Assembly: GCA_037127315.1 (NCBI GenBank)
Contig: JBBBDQ010001122.1
Span: 7,872,501 to 7,936,500 of the forward strand
From: Ascarosepion bandense
Lineage: Eukaryota > Mollusca > Cephalopoda > Sepiida > Sepiidae
Reading direction: 5' to 3'
DNA: 64,000 bases
The translations under genes and the position numbers were made by a program. Of this stretch, positions 32,686 to 41,915 are shown in pieces. The first letter of the stretch is position 1, and every line of letters starts with the position of its first letter. The notes beneath the pieces are model-generated. The model ran no database searches. It was given only the letters and a program-made list of their open reading frames with translations, and was not told the DNA's origin.

Positions 32686-32689
32686 TCTT

Positions 32690-32838
32690 TACTACCATAT
32701 ACTGTTAAATATAAGAGACAATGAACGTCTATTATGTTTAATCGGGTTTATGAACTCATTTTTCATATTTAATTCTTGTTATTGACGTCGGCTTTGGGGC
32801 ATTGACTGTACGATCATCTCCATGTGTAACATCCACAC
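32690..32838. repeat. Junction of PLE terminal scrap and satellite duplicate
   Basis: 32690-32740 reads tactgttaaatataagagac...tattatgtttaatc (PLE terminal repeat) and is joined at cgggtttatgaactc to a copy of satellite positions 31968-32052. The joint suggests a recombination or transduction event. Confidence 0.7.
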
Positions 32839-32949
32839 CCTCGGCCATTACTCAGTTGGTCTTTCACATCCCTGTTTTAATTTTGCGCATGCGCGTTGTC
32901 TGTTTTTGATTTTGTTGTTTGCACAGAAAGTGTCGTCAGTTAGTCACCG

Positions 32950-33225
32950 TGTGTGAGAGGAAGAGTACTATGACGCAATTCAATCCGCCAGAAATTTAGA
33001 AACGGCATAGCATTCATGCCGGAAGCACCGATACGAACATTTCAGAGATTTTTTTCAGTGTAAAGCATTCGGAAAGATTTAGATGAGTCTAACGGTGACT
33101 ACGATGGTGTTTGGAGTGATCACCGGTGATGACAATGCTATGCCTCCATGCAACTTCTCACAAGGCCTCAGACTCAACACGGATATCACTCTCACCGTTA
33201 TAATATGAAAACTACTTCTAAATTT
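32950..33225 (+). pseudogene. Mariner/Tc1-type transposase relic
   Basis: The plus strand reads MVFGVITGDDNAMPPCNFSQGLRLNTD (33100-33180). This matches the family stretch 'VFGVV-S-G--MPP-IFP-GLRLNT' around the second catalytic Asp of the IS630-Tc1-mariner DDE/D domain. About 100 bases upstream, broken frames give GIAFMPEAPIRTFQRFF, which could be the helix-turn-helix part. Stop codons and frameshifts make it non-functional. No terminal repeats were found. Confidence 0.55.
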
Positions 33226-33339
33226 GGTAGTACTGCGCTGGGTAAAATGGTGGGGGTCTGTTGGAAGACGGAATTTTTTTTTTGTCTGAGAAGGATTATT
33301 CGTAATTTGGAAATGTCGATCGTCAAAATTAATCGACAC

Positions 33340-33413
33340 AAAATATCTATAATTTTTAATAGCATTTACTGCCTATATATAATTATATATATCATTTTTA
33401 ATAGCATTTACTG

Positions 33414-33465
<52 letters not shown>
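33340..33465. repeat. Local duplication and (TA)n
   Basis: ttttaatagcatttactgcc occurs twice (33354 and 33392) ahead of a 48-base TA tract, a replication-slippage type duplication. Confidence 0.9.
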
Positions 33466-33467
<2 letters not shown>

Positions 33468-33612
33468 CGGGAATTGATAAATCTACATATGAGGGTACAC
33501 ACATGTATAATATTATTATTCAAGTGTTAACAAAACATTGCCCAATGTAGTATGAACAGAATTATGATATATATTTTAGTCAATAATATAATAATCATCA
33601 CTCATACATACA

Positions 33613-34085
33613 GTAAAAAGAACCTTCAGATATTGGAGGCCATCTACATTAAATCCAAACAACCCACACTAAATAAAATCACGTTTAAATCTCGTCATAA
33701 TACATTAGATTGCATTTAAATATATGGTTCAATTATCATTTTGAGCTCTCGCACAGTGTGACGTCATAGAACCGCATTACAAATTTACGAACTGCGTTTG
33801 CAATTTTTGGTAACTGTTGCCGTTGCTTATGTTAATACAAGATAAAATTGTCGCTGATGGTGGATTTTTTATGTTAACGTCCTTGTAACCTCTCTGAAGA
33901 TGGCTCATAACCAACTTAATAAAAATTATTCAAATATTGGAGAATTTTTGTCTGTATTTTCACCTGAAATTAAAGACAAAATACGATGTTTAGAACGGCT
34001 CATGATTAAACATAATAGACATTCATTGTCTCTTATATTTAACATTATATGTTTAGACAATTATTTGCTGCCTCGATACACTATA
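33613..34085 (+). pseudogene. PLE 3' end: endonuclease C-terminus plus terminal repeat
   Basis: 33613-33717 encodes KNLQILEAIYIKSKQPTLNKITFKSRHNTLDCI and then stop, the canonical C-terminus of PLE GIY-YIG proteins. After about 180 bases (gagctctcgcacagtgtgacg) comes ctctgaagatggctcat and the terminal repeat whose frame reads NIGEFLSVFSPEIKDKIRCLERLMIKHN...YLLPRYT (33900-34082). This copy links the terminal repeat to the PLE protein and justifies the PLE label elsewhere. Confidence 0.82.
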
Positions 34086-34194
34086 GACCTGAAGGTTTTA
34101 CTATTTTAAGTGCCCATGCATTTATTTCATTTTAATTTTATTTATTTTATTTTTTTATTTAATGCTCAATATAATAATTATTATAGACATTAAT

Positions 34195-34800
34195 ATAATT
34201 ATATAGTTATGAATTAATTTTACATTGCAACACGGAAATTTCTATGTTTCGAGATACATTCTCTTCATCAGGCAATGTTTGATGTTGGTTGTACAGATGA
34301 TTTACATTTAAATTTAAAAACCTTCGGTTTGCTGTGTATGTATGTAGGAAGAGATAAAATTTACATGTGTGTTTCTTTTATCAAATCAGAGCGAAGATCC
34401 ATTTTGGAATTTGACCCTAAATAATACATACTAACTTTTTTCTCTTTTTTTTTCCTTTTTCCTTATCTTACTTTTCTCTTTTCTTTTTACCCTCCTTAAA
34501 GGTCAATTTGTCAACCTGCTTTTATTCTTAATCTTATAATTTTCCTTGTTAACTCTTATATTTTCTCGCTCAATTTTATTATCTTTGATTTGATGCGCCC
34601 ATTTAGTGCAAAAGCTGTCCTTTTCACTTTCTTTTTTGGTCTCTTAGTTGTAATTTTTCTGAAACATTTGATTTATAAGTGACATTTTTGTTCTTTCTTT
34701 TTTCTGATTTACTTCTTGCTATCCTTATACAGCATCTGAAAACATAGAAATTTCCGTGTCGCAATGTACAATTAATTCATAAATATAATTTTATATTAAT
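34195..34800 (-). mobile_element. ~600-bp element with inverted hammerhead-like ends
   Basis: The left end (gaattaattttacattgc, cacggaaatttctatg) and the right end (catagaaatttccgtg, gcaatgtacaattaattc) are inverted copies of each other. The left end carries a full hammerhead-like fold on the minus strand; the right carries only its 3' half. The interior is T-rich, without a readable frame. Confidence 0.65.
34222..34278 (-). ncRNA. Hammerhead-like ribozyme fold, closed by 7-bp stem I
   Basis: Minus strand: ACATTGC, CTGATGA, hairpin GAGA/TCTC (one extra A before it), GAAAC, a segment closing on itself through ACA/TGT, then GTT and GCAATGT. ACATTGC and GCAATGT pair perfectly, so all three hammerhead stems can form. 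The extra base between CTGATGA and stem II departs from the standard core, so activity is uncertain. Confidence 0.5.
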
Positions 34801-34804
34801 AAAT

Positions 34805-34880
34805 ATAAATATTTTCTTTCGTCGATGGTACAACTCGGAGTTTCATGCGTCATGCAATCATCAGGTGCATATTACAAACT
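34805..34880 (-). mobile_element. Hammerhead/PLE-like repeat end
   Basis: Minus strand: cacCTGATGAtt, short TGC/GCA hairpin, tGAAACTCCGAGTTG. It matches a fragment at 2019-2100. Stem I is not evident. Confidence 0.4.
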
Positions 34881-35275
34881 CTATATCGTGATTGAGTGCG
34901 TGTATATTTATATTGATATTTACTTGTATGTTTTGTTTTGTTGTTATTTATTGATATTTTTGTAGCAATTGTAGATATTGTTTTGCGTGTCTAGATTTTC
35001 CAATTATCTCGTTTCTTTTAATTATTATTTTGCTTTGGTTTTAAAGCCGATTATTGTGAGTCTGACTTCTGGTCATAATTTAGAGTTTTTGCTATTACCG
35101 CTTTGTGGTGGTGCTCTTTCTCTTTTTTATTATTTCTCATTTAAGGTTTAGTGGTAATGTTATTTTTTGTTCTGGTTTAAAATGCATATTGATAGTCTTG
35201 TATTGTTTTTGTATTTCTCTGTGTTGAGTGATATTTTGAGATTGTTGAATCTTTATATATTTACGTTCTCACACC
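34881..35275. other. No recognised gene
   Basis: T-rich sequence without frames of note or repeat match. Confidence 0.4.
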
Positions 35276-35566
35276 TTGATTGAGCACTCTGGAAGAATGG
35301 TAGACATTGAAAAAAACAGTAGCTACTCTGGCATGTACGCATCGCTCATTCACTAATGTATTAGAGTACTCTAGCTATTGGGCGTGTATAATGACAATAT
35401 ACACGCTAAAAAGTCTGCCTTCTTCTACCGAGCGCCCATAGCCCAGAGGTAGAATCGCCGACTGACGACAATTCGGTCGGGTTTCAATCCTGGGTTAAAA
35501 GCAATCGGAGTCCTACTGTACTGATGAGCTGTGATACAGTGAAACAGATCTGTCTGCGGATAACAC
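35276..35566 (+). mobile_element. tRNA-like/hammerhead element, copy 2 (longest)
   Basis: Order: gattgagcactctgg...ctactctggcatgtacgc; hairpin gcgtgtataatgacaatatacacgc (35385-35406); ctgccttcttctaccg; tRNA-like head 35432-35500 with A box TAGCCCAGAGG (35439-35449) and B box GGTTTCAATCC (35480-35490, 9 of 11 consensus bases); then a hammerhead at 35516-35559 and a (TA)n tract. The A-B spacing of about 40 bases suits pol III. It defines the unit: pol III promoter upstream, ribozyme at the 3' end. Confidence 0.82.
35516..35559 (+). ncRNA. Type I hammerhead ribozyme
   Basis: Stem I CTGTA/TGCGG; core CTGATGA (35521-35527); stem II GCTGT/ACAGT with loop GAT; GAAA (35541-35544); self-complementary stem III ACAGATCTGT; cleavage triplet GTC with predicted cut after 35554. 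The only blemishes are wobble pairs. The loop-less stem III is typical of minimal hammerheads that work best as dimers. Confidence 0.82.
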
Positions 35567-35572
35567 TATATA

Positions 35573-35592
35573 TATATATATATATATATCCA
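35573..35592. repeat. (TA)n tract at hammerhead 3' end
   Basis: Short TA tract directly after the ribozyme, as in the other copies. Confidence 0.9.
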
Positions 35593-35599
35593 AACTGAA

Positions 35600-36690
35600 A
35601 GTGGCATGTAGGTAAATTCCCAAGAAAGATCCTGTTAATACTAAATCTGATCCAGCCTGAGGTCTCGATGTAAATAAAATTATCTATTTACAAAGCCAAA
35701 TACATTTTTTTTTCAAATAAAACATCGAAAATTATATATGTCGTATGATCATTTCTGAGAAGTATATTTGCTTTGTCAGCGATCTTTTATGATGGAAAAA
35801 ATCAAAAAGTTTTTTATACACCGAAAGTTCACTTAAAAAGAAGGAAAAGAAAAGAAAAAGAAGGAAAAGAAAAGAAATAAAAAAGAAAAGTGGGAGGGGG
35901 AGTAAAAAAGAGAGGGGAGAATCTGTTAAAAGACACGCGTCTAAATGCTGTTTCAGAGAGTAGAAAAGAGAGAGGGAAAATAAAGAGAGATAGAGAAATG
36001 GATTCAAACTCCATCTTTAAAAATGACATTGAAACATCAGCATTGAAAACAAATGATGTTTTTGATGTTTTTTTTGCATTAAACTTATATATATTATTAA
36101 TCAGACAGATGAGGTTTAAAATGAATATATTTATTTGCTCAACAAAATTTTCAATAAGAATACAATCAAGCTAAGTTATAGCTAAAGAAACAAAATGCCA
36201 AAAATTTAAATAACATTGTACAAAACAAGATCATTAATAAAGAATGCAATTGCAGGGACAAAAATAAATGCCCACTTTAAGGACTTTGTAATACAAAAGA
36301 AGTCATTTACTGTTGTGGGACCTCCCCTTTTTCTATGATAATGAACTCGAGTATACATATACTCCTGTCATAGTGAGTTACGCAGAGTAGAGTGAAAGAC
36401 TTCGTAAGGGATCCGTCAGGTTACCGTAAGATACCGAAGTTTCACAGAGAATACCGCGTCAATAGTCATAGTAACTCTGAGCTCCATTGAGCCAGAATAG
36501 TATTACACAGCACCCGTCAGTTCCGAACGTTGACATAGTGATTCCAGCCCGGCTTCACTTCAAAGTCTTGTATATATATATATATTCCTACCAATCGTAT
36601 TCCTGGATTACTAACCTGCGTTCCAGTTTGTATCTTTACGTTTAATATAACATATTTTTCTATCTCAAATATCGTTATTTTGTGCGGTTC
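35600..36690. other. No recognised gene
   Basis: Includes a purine-rich GGAAAAGAAAAG-type stretch (35835-36000) whose minus-strand frame is a low-complexity Phe/Ser/Leu string, and AT-rich sequence after it. 36355-36560 is more balanced (cgagtatacatatactcctg palindrome at 36348-36366) but has no motif. Confidence 0.45.
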
Positions 36691-36694
36691 CTCA

Positions 36695-36963
36695 CCCGGA
36701 ATCCACAACATTTACAAAGCAAAATACACGACTTAAATGGTCAAAATAAAACATATTCGAGATCGGCCATAGACACCTTTAAGACGAGATGGTTCAATCA
36801 CAGGTCTACATTTAAAATAGAAACTAAAAAAATTGTACAAAATTGGCTAGCAACGTGTGGAAATTGAAATTAAAATATGAAAAAGACCCAGACATAAAGT
36901 GGAGCATAGTGAAAACAGCCAAGCCTTACAACAATAGCAAAATATGTAGACTGTGCCAGTAAA
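36695..36963 (+). pseudogene. PLE endonuclease-region remnant
   Basis: The frame opens NKTYSRSAIDTFKTRWFNHRSTFKIETKKI. After a one-base slip it continues LASNVWKLKLKYEKDPDIKWSIVKTAKPYNNSKICRLCQ, clearly paralogous to 29807-30112 on the other strand. Stops follow at once, so this is a dead fragment. Confidence 0.75.
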
Positions 36964-37744
36964 CCAATAGACCTCTAGCGGTATACCTATGGACGTAGAC
37001 CTCTATGCGTCCTCGCCTTGGTCTGTATTTATGGCTGACACCAGCCAATCACATTACTGTGAGGGGAGAACCAAGGTGTATGCATATTCATTCCATGTTC
37101 ATTACATCAACTTGTCATCTGATTTGAATTGAAAAAATAGGAAACACTCCATGAAATTAAGATCGATCCCTTTCGGTAGGATTTGATCTGACTTTTTCAT
37201 TCAAAGAATTGGAGGAGGTGGAGGAGAAAGCGGGGTATAAAAAGTTAATGTCCCCTGGTCAGTATGTACAGTTGTCCTCGTTTTGAGATTGAGAGCGGAG
37301 TTCGCCGGTCTTTGGGTTGTGATCGTAGCGCAATATCTGCTGTTCTTCCCAGCTGTGTCTTTGTAACGAGAGAAACCTAGGCCTGGAGATCTACACCTTG
37401 AGGCAACATATTCCATACTGCATGAAAGCGAAGGTGTTGGTGGGACACCGATACCAGCTGTACACTGCTGGCGAGGATTAGGTCAATTTTTAACCTTGGG
37501 CTACTGATGTACACTTATCGACATTTCACGTTAAACTTACCATACATGCTGTTAGTGCGTGGAGGTTGTTAAATATCGAGTGGAGATACACAGTCTATGG
37601 AATTGGCTATTAATGTTGTATCAGTTTCTGCTACTCACCCGTTTCTTTTGTGTGGAGCCAGTGGGTTGTTTCGTTTTGTAGTCAGACCGGAGTTGGTAAA
37701 ATAAATAAACTGATAGGAGAGTACTTGATTTGTATGTGATATCG
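36964..37744 (+). other. GC-richer interval with TATA box; possible LTR or promoter
   Basis: gggtataaaaagtt gives a strong TATA-like box (37236-37243) in a purine-rich context, followed by about 500 bases of balanced composition with no repeat partner in the window. It could be a solo LTR or a pol II promoter with first exon, but no paired terminal repeat is visible and no coding frame stands out. Confidence 0.3.
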
Positions 37745-38165
37745 GTTCTTTAATATGGCAGTGAATGTTGGACAATATCTTCGAAGATATAGGAAAAACT
37801 TCAAGCAGCTGAAATGTGGTTCAACAGAAGGATGCTGCGGATATCATGGACTGAGCATGTGAGCAATGATGAGGTTTTGGAAAGGATGGAGACGAAAAGG
37901 AAATTAATACTGAGCATCAGGAAGAGACAACTAAAGTTCCTGGGATATGCATTGAGGAAGGATGACTTGGAGAACCTGTTACTAACAGGCCAGATAGAGG
38001 GAAAAAGAGACAGAGGAAGGCAGCGGATAACATATTTCAAGGACCTGATCAGGTGGATGACGGAACGAGGGTTGCGTGGTGCAACAGGAGAAAGCGTGTT
38101 AAGAGCAACCAGGGACAGGAAGATGTGGAAAGCCATGATCGCCTACGTCCTGAAAGGACATAGCA
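37745..38165 (+). pseudogene. RTE-type LINE C-terminal fragment and 3' end
   Basis: Begins QYGSECWTIS-like, then an open frame: MWFNRRMLRISWTEHVSNDEVLERMETKRKLILSIRKRQLKFLGYALRKDDLENLLLTGQIEGKRDRGRQRITYFKDLIRWMTERGL...RATRDRKMWKAMIAYVLKGHST. The 3' end is gatcgcctacgtcctgaaag, gacatagcac. It is the least decayed RTE copy here and matches RTE/BovB-type ORF2 ends. Confidence 0.9.
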
Positions 38166-38321
38166 CAAAAAATTCCTCATCCATGTTTAATCTTTATTTG
38201 AATCCAACTCATGAATAAATAAATAAATACAAAGGTGGCGATTCGAACATTGGTGCAGCACAACCCCAAAGCAAGAGGTTAGAATATTCTGTCATTTCCT
38301 TGGTACTGGCCGCAGGTCCCG

Positions 38322-38930
38322 TGTATTGAATACTGTTGCCACATCTGGTTGGATGGCCCTGCTATTCTCCTCGGGGTTCTTGACAAAATCCAAGAGAAAA
38401 TCTGTAATGTGATCGATACCGACTTGGCAGACCGGCTGCAGTCTCTCTCTCACCGGCGCGAGGTGGCTTCCCTGTGCCTCTTCTATAAATACTTTCACGG
38501 CTTCTGCTTCGATGAACTTGGATCACTGATACCTGTATGTACGAATTTGCACGAGATACTAGATTGGCAATTAGGTCCCACTCTTTTACAGTAAAACCAA
38601 TAAAATGTAACCGCAATTTCTACTCTAACAGCTTTTTTTTCTCGCACTGTGAAATTCCCTTCCACATACTTGCTTCCCCGACAGCTACAATCTCCATGAG
38701 TTTAAATGTAAGGTCAATAGATACCTCCTAACACACTAACTCGCATCCATTCTCTCAAACACCCTTCCCATCTACCCAGCCCTCATCCACGGTATCCTTA
38801 CCTGTCTATCACCCTCCTTCTGACATTTCCTATATCTAACCACTCATCACTTTCCCCTATGTAAACCCCTGCGCAATAGTGGCAGTGGGATGCGTTGCTT
38901 GGTGTGAAATGGTTAATTAAAAAGGTTCTG
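38322..38930 (+). pseudogene. CR1-like LINE 3' fragment
   Basis: IEYCCHIWLDGPAILLGVLDKIQEKICNVIDTDLADRLQSLSHRREVASLCLFYKYFHGFCFDELGSLIP, then the RLAIRSHSFTVKPIKCNRNFYSNSFF module with a deletion before CEIPFHILASPTA. The 3' untranslated region ends gtaaacccctgcgcaatag, gcgttgcttggtgtgaaatgg. One of the clearer copies for reading the family. Confidence 0.9.
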
Positions 38931-39420
38931 ATTTATTTTCTGCCTTTATTTTGGTAAACCCACTCAACTGACAATATGTCTAATACAAATCGTGGGAGTG
39001 AAATATCGGCCCGAGTTTTAAAGACTTCCTCCTTTGACTCAGCTACATTTTACTTAAATCGACACAAGACGGCAGATTAAGTAGGATTTGTCGGATTACA
39101 GACTAATAGTTGCTAAGCGCTTGTAGATTTACCAAGACAACCTTAAGCAAAATAGTAGGGCATCAAATCTTTTACTTTCGATAATATTATTTATGCATTT
39201 GCAAGTTCCTGTCAGGTGTTTCGCACTAGTGAACGAGGATCATTTTTCAGCATGTCTCCCCCAATTCTCAGCCACTTTTCGTATTTGCCTAGCCGATCCC
39301 TTAAATAATTGGATTTTTACTTTTCCCTCGTTTTTGTTCTAAATTAGTATAATTTTGAAGCTTCTTCATTACTACCCGTTGATCCATTAATGATTAAGTT
39401 AGAATTTTTATAGTGGAAAT

Positions 39421-39448
39421 TCTAAACTTATTTATAAATGGAACTTTC

Positions 39449-39487
<39 letters not shown>

Positions 39488-40080
39488 GTTACCTATAGAC
39501 TCGGAAACGGATGAACTGATTTTCTTGTACTATAAACGTCTGCGAGTGTTCTTAGCTAAGTTTTGTGTCGAGGTACCCCCGAAAAATATCGATAATCGAA
39601 AAAATCGGGTTATAGAAGGAGGGGTCCGATTTTAATCAAATTTGATACACTCATAGAAAAAGACATAAGAAACGATATTCAGAAGTTTCAAGGTTGCACT
39701 TCTTACAATAGTGCAGAAAATCGATAATATATATATAATAGACAAGATTTTTTTCAGCACTTTTATTTTAGTTTTTGCTTCGGGTTTGGCTCTAAGTAGG
39801 TATAATTGTAGTCTCAGCCATGAAACCATTTACTCAGAGGACTTGTTTAGCCTTCAAAATTCAGTTTACGACGAAAAAAACTTATTTGATATCGATACCA
39901 GGAAATCAAAATTTGACTTGCATCCATTCATTTTTCTTTCAGTCTACGTTTTCGCTTTAACTGGAAACAACTATTGCTTTTTAGTCTTTCGTGCCAACGT
40001 CCAAAGAGTCTGAGCTCCAGGACCATGGATTAGTTTTAAAGCTTTCATTACACCCAAGCAACGACTTGCTATACTGCTAG
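39421..40080 (+). mobile_element. Non-autonomous Helitron-like element, ~660 bp
   Basis: Left end TCTAAAC after a T; a (GT)n tract near the left end; right end with a hairpin-like cccaagcaacgacttg followed by 8 bases and CTAG, then a T. In the cleaner copies (58057 and 63152) the hairpin is CCCG...CGGG. TC at 5', a hairpin about 10 bases before CTRR at 3' and no terminal repeats or target duplication fit Helitrons. It gives an empty site for the SINE nested at 58668. Confidence 0.72.
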
Positions 40081-40346
40081 TACTAAATAAATACACTTTA
40101 AAAACTATAGTCTCTGTCATCAGATTTACCTGATTAATCACGTATTTATTAATCCGGAATACTGTTTTTTGTTAGTAGATACATTTAGCGTGCAGGATTT
40201 AAGACCGGTACGTGCTACCCACTAAACCCGCAACTAGATGGGTAGGGGTTTATTCCAAGCCTGATTGGGGGGCTCGGACAGTGCTTTGTGACCCTTGATA
40301 TATATATCAACATTAACTTTTTTTTGCCTACATTGACATACATCAC
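40081..40346. other. No recognised gene; weak tRNA-like scrap
   Basis: 40190-40300 on the minus strand has gtttagtgggtagcacg and ggtcttaaatcctg, faintly A- and B-box-like. Otherwise nothing. Confidence 0.3.
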
Positions 40347-40930
40347 CTCGGAACGAGAAACCAGGGAGCCGAGTTCGAATTCCAGTTGAATTCATTGTAT
40401 TCACTTACGCGCAAATACCCTTGGGAAAGGTATTAATCCGTCTCTTCCTTCCAGTTATGGGTTAAATAGCAGGACATATTGGGTTCTATAGCTTTGGTCG
40501 GCAGCCAGTCTACCGCAGAAAGCAATGGCAACTTACTGCGGGATAATCTTCTGCCCAGTCAGTCATGTCTCTTTCGAGACATGATCGCCCAAGTGTGTAT
40601 CACGTATGGCACTCAACTGACTGACAGAATATAATAGTTGGAGACATGATTAAGGCTTCTACAGGGCATAAAATGAAGGATCAGTTTTCTATTGTTATGA
40701 ACTAATAAACTGATCCCCCACTAATTAATACTTGTTTATATAATACATTTCTTCCCCCTTTAGCTATGAGTCAAATAATAGGACAGATTGGGTTCTATAG
40801 AAGTGGCTGGCAACTAGTCTACCGCAGAAAGCAATGGCAACATACTGCGAGATAATCTTCTGCCCAGTCAGTCATGTCTCTTTCGAGACATGATCGCTCA
40901 AGCGTGTATCACGTATGGCACTTAACAAAT
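40347..40930 (+). mobile_element. tRNA-headed SINE with two bodies, head truncated
   Basis: Begins within the head (cctcggaacgagaaacc; B box gagttcgaattcc intact). First body ends at about 40616. The spacer hairpin is about 40672-40710 (ggatcagttttc...aaactgatccccc), and the second body ends ggcacttaac at about 40925. Loss of the A box means it cannot be a source copy. Confidence 0.9.
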
Positions 40931-41378
40931 CCGGGAATTTCTTTTGCTCCCACTGATGGTAGAATCCAATAATTCTTTTGAAATTGCTTAGTTTACGTTT
41001 CGTATACGAAACTGGGCAGGTAGAGCTTCAAAGAAAATGCTAACCAGTGAGTGTGCTTCAAAGGCAAATAGAACATTGGGAAGCTTTTCGAAGTGAGCAG
41101 TCAAAGCACGCGAGGTCAGAGGGCCGTTTCTCTTGTAGAAACAAGGGACAAGGTTCGTATCCTGTCGGAGAAAACATTTTCTCTACAAATTTTTCTCCAG
41201 TATACAAGCCGTTATATATGCCGCTTTAAATAAAACCATTGCATGCAACCCTGAAACAGACTGTCGCCACTAGGTTTTGATCCCTGTGTCCACTTTTATA
41301 TTTTATACTTACATACTCTCTGTCCCTGATATTGGATACTTTTACCTATAAATATAGCATATCTTAAAATTATGTTTT

Positions 41379-41380
<2 letters not shown>
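40931..41380. other. Mostly unassigned; isolated B-box match
   Basis: 41150-41162 reads acaaggttcgtatcctg, a perfect pol III B-box core within a tRNA-like context (agcacgcgaggtcagagggc upstream). No clear A box. It may be a decayed tRNA-derived repeat. Confidence 0.35.
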
Positions 41381-41421
<41 letters not shown>

Positions 41422-41620
41422 CATGCGGTGTAGATATAGAAGAATCCAAAGGAGTATCCTGTACATACAGTGGTAGGATAACTTTCTAAAAGTGCTCTAA
41501 ATATATATGTATATAAATACATATAGAGCAAATATGAGAAAAGATTAGGTAGACATATTTCCGATTTACAATGAAATAACGTGTCTGCCTAAATTTTTTC
41601 TTATATATATATATATATAT
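41381..41620. repeat. (TA)n tracts flanking an inverted dispersed repeat
   Basis: TA tracts at 41381-41419 and about 41603-41620 surround 41425-41535, which is the reverse complement of 29485-29595 (agaatccaaaggagtatcc, gtacatacagtggtagg). Confidence 0.85.
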
Positions 41621-41835
41621 TCACTAATGAATTAGAGCACTCTGGCTATTGGGCATGCATAATGATAATATGCATGCTAAAAAGTCTGCCTTCCTCTACC
41701 GAGCGCCCATAGCCCAGAGGTAGAATCGCCAAGTGACGCCACTTCGGTCGGGTTTCAATCCTGGGTTAAAAGCAATCGGAGTCGAACAAATGAGGTGCTG
41801 TGATACAGCGAAACAGATATGTCTGCGGATGACTA
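41619..41835 (+). mobile_element. tRNA-like/hammerhead element, copy 3 (core mutated)
   Basis: Hairpin gcatgcataatgataatatgcatgc (41653-41677); tRNA-like head gcgcccatagcccagaggtag ... ggtttcaatcctgggtt; then the hammerhead region in which CTGATGA has become aaatgag while stem II (GCTGT/ACAGC), GAAAC and the GTC-side TGCGG are intact. The hairpin pairs compensate relative to copy 2 (gcgtgtat versus gcatgcat), which argues that the hairpin is kept by selection or copying. Confidence 0.8.
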
Positions 41836-41863
41836 TATATATATACACACATCTTCTGTTTCT

Positions 41864-41867
<4 letters not shown>

Positions 41868-41913
<46 letters not shown>

Positions 41914-41915
41914 GG
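41868..41915. repeat. (TA)n(GA)n microsatellite
   Basis: TA tract followed by a (GA)n run. Confidence 0.95.

Noticed and set aside
35432..35500. Functional tRNA gene
   Set aside because: A and B boxes are good, but the acceptor arms do not pair over seven positions, there is no clean anticodon arm, and the segment is always followed by the hammerhead.
35732..36029. Minus-strand Phe/Ser/Leu-rich frames resembling membrane proteins
   Set aside because: They are the complement of a purine-rich low-complexity tract; no pattern beyond composition.
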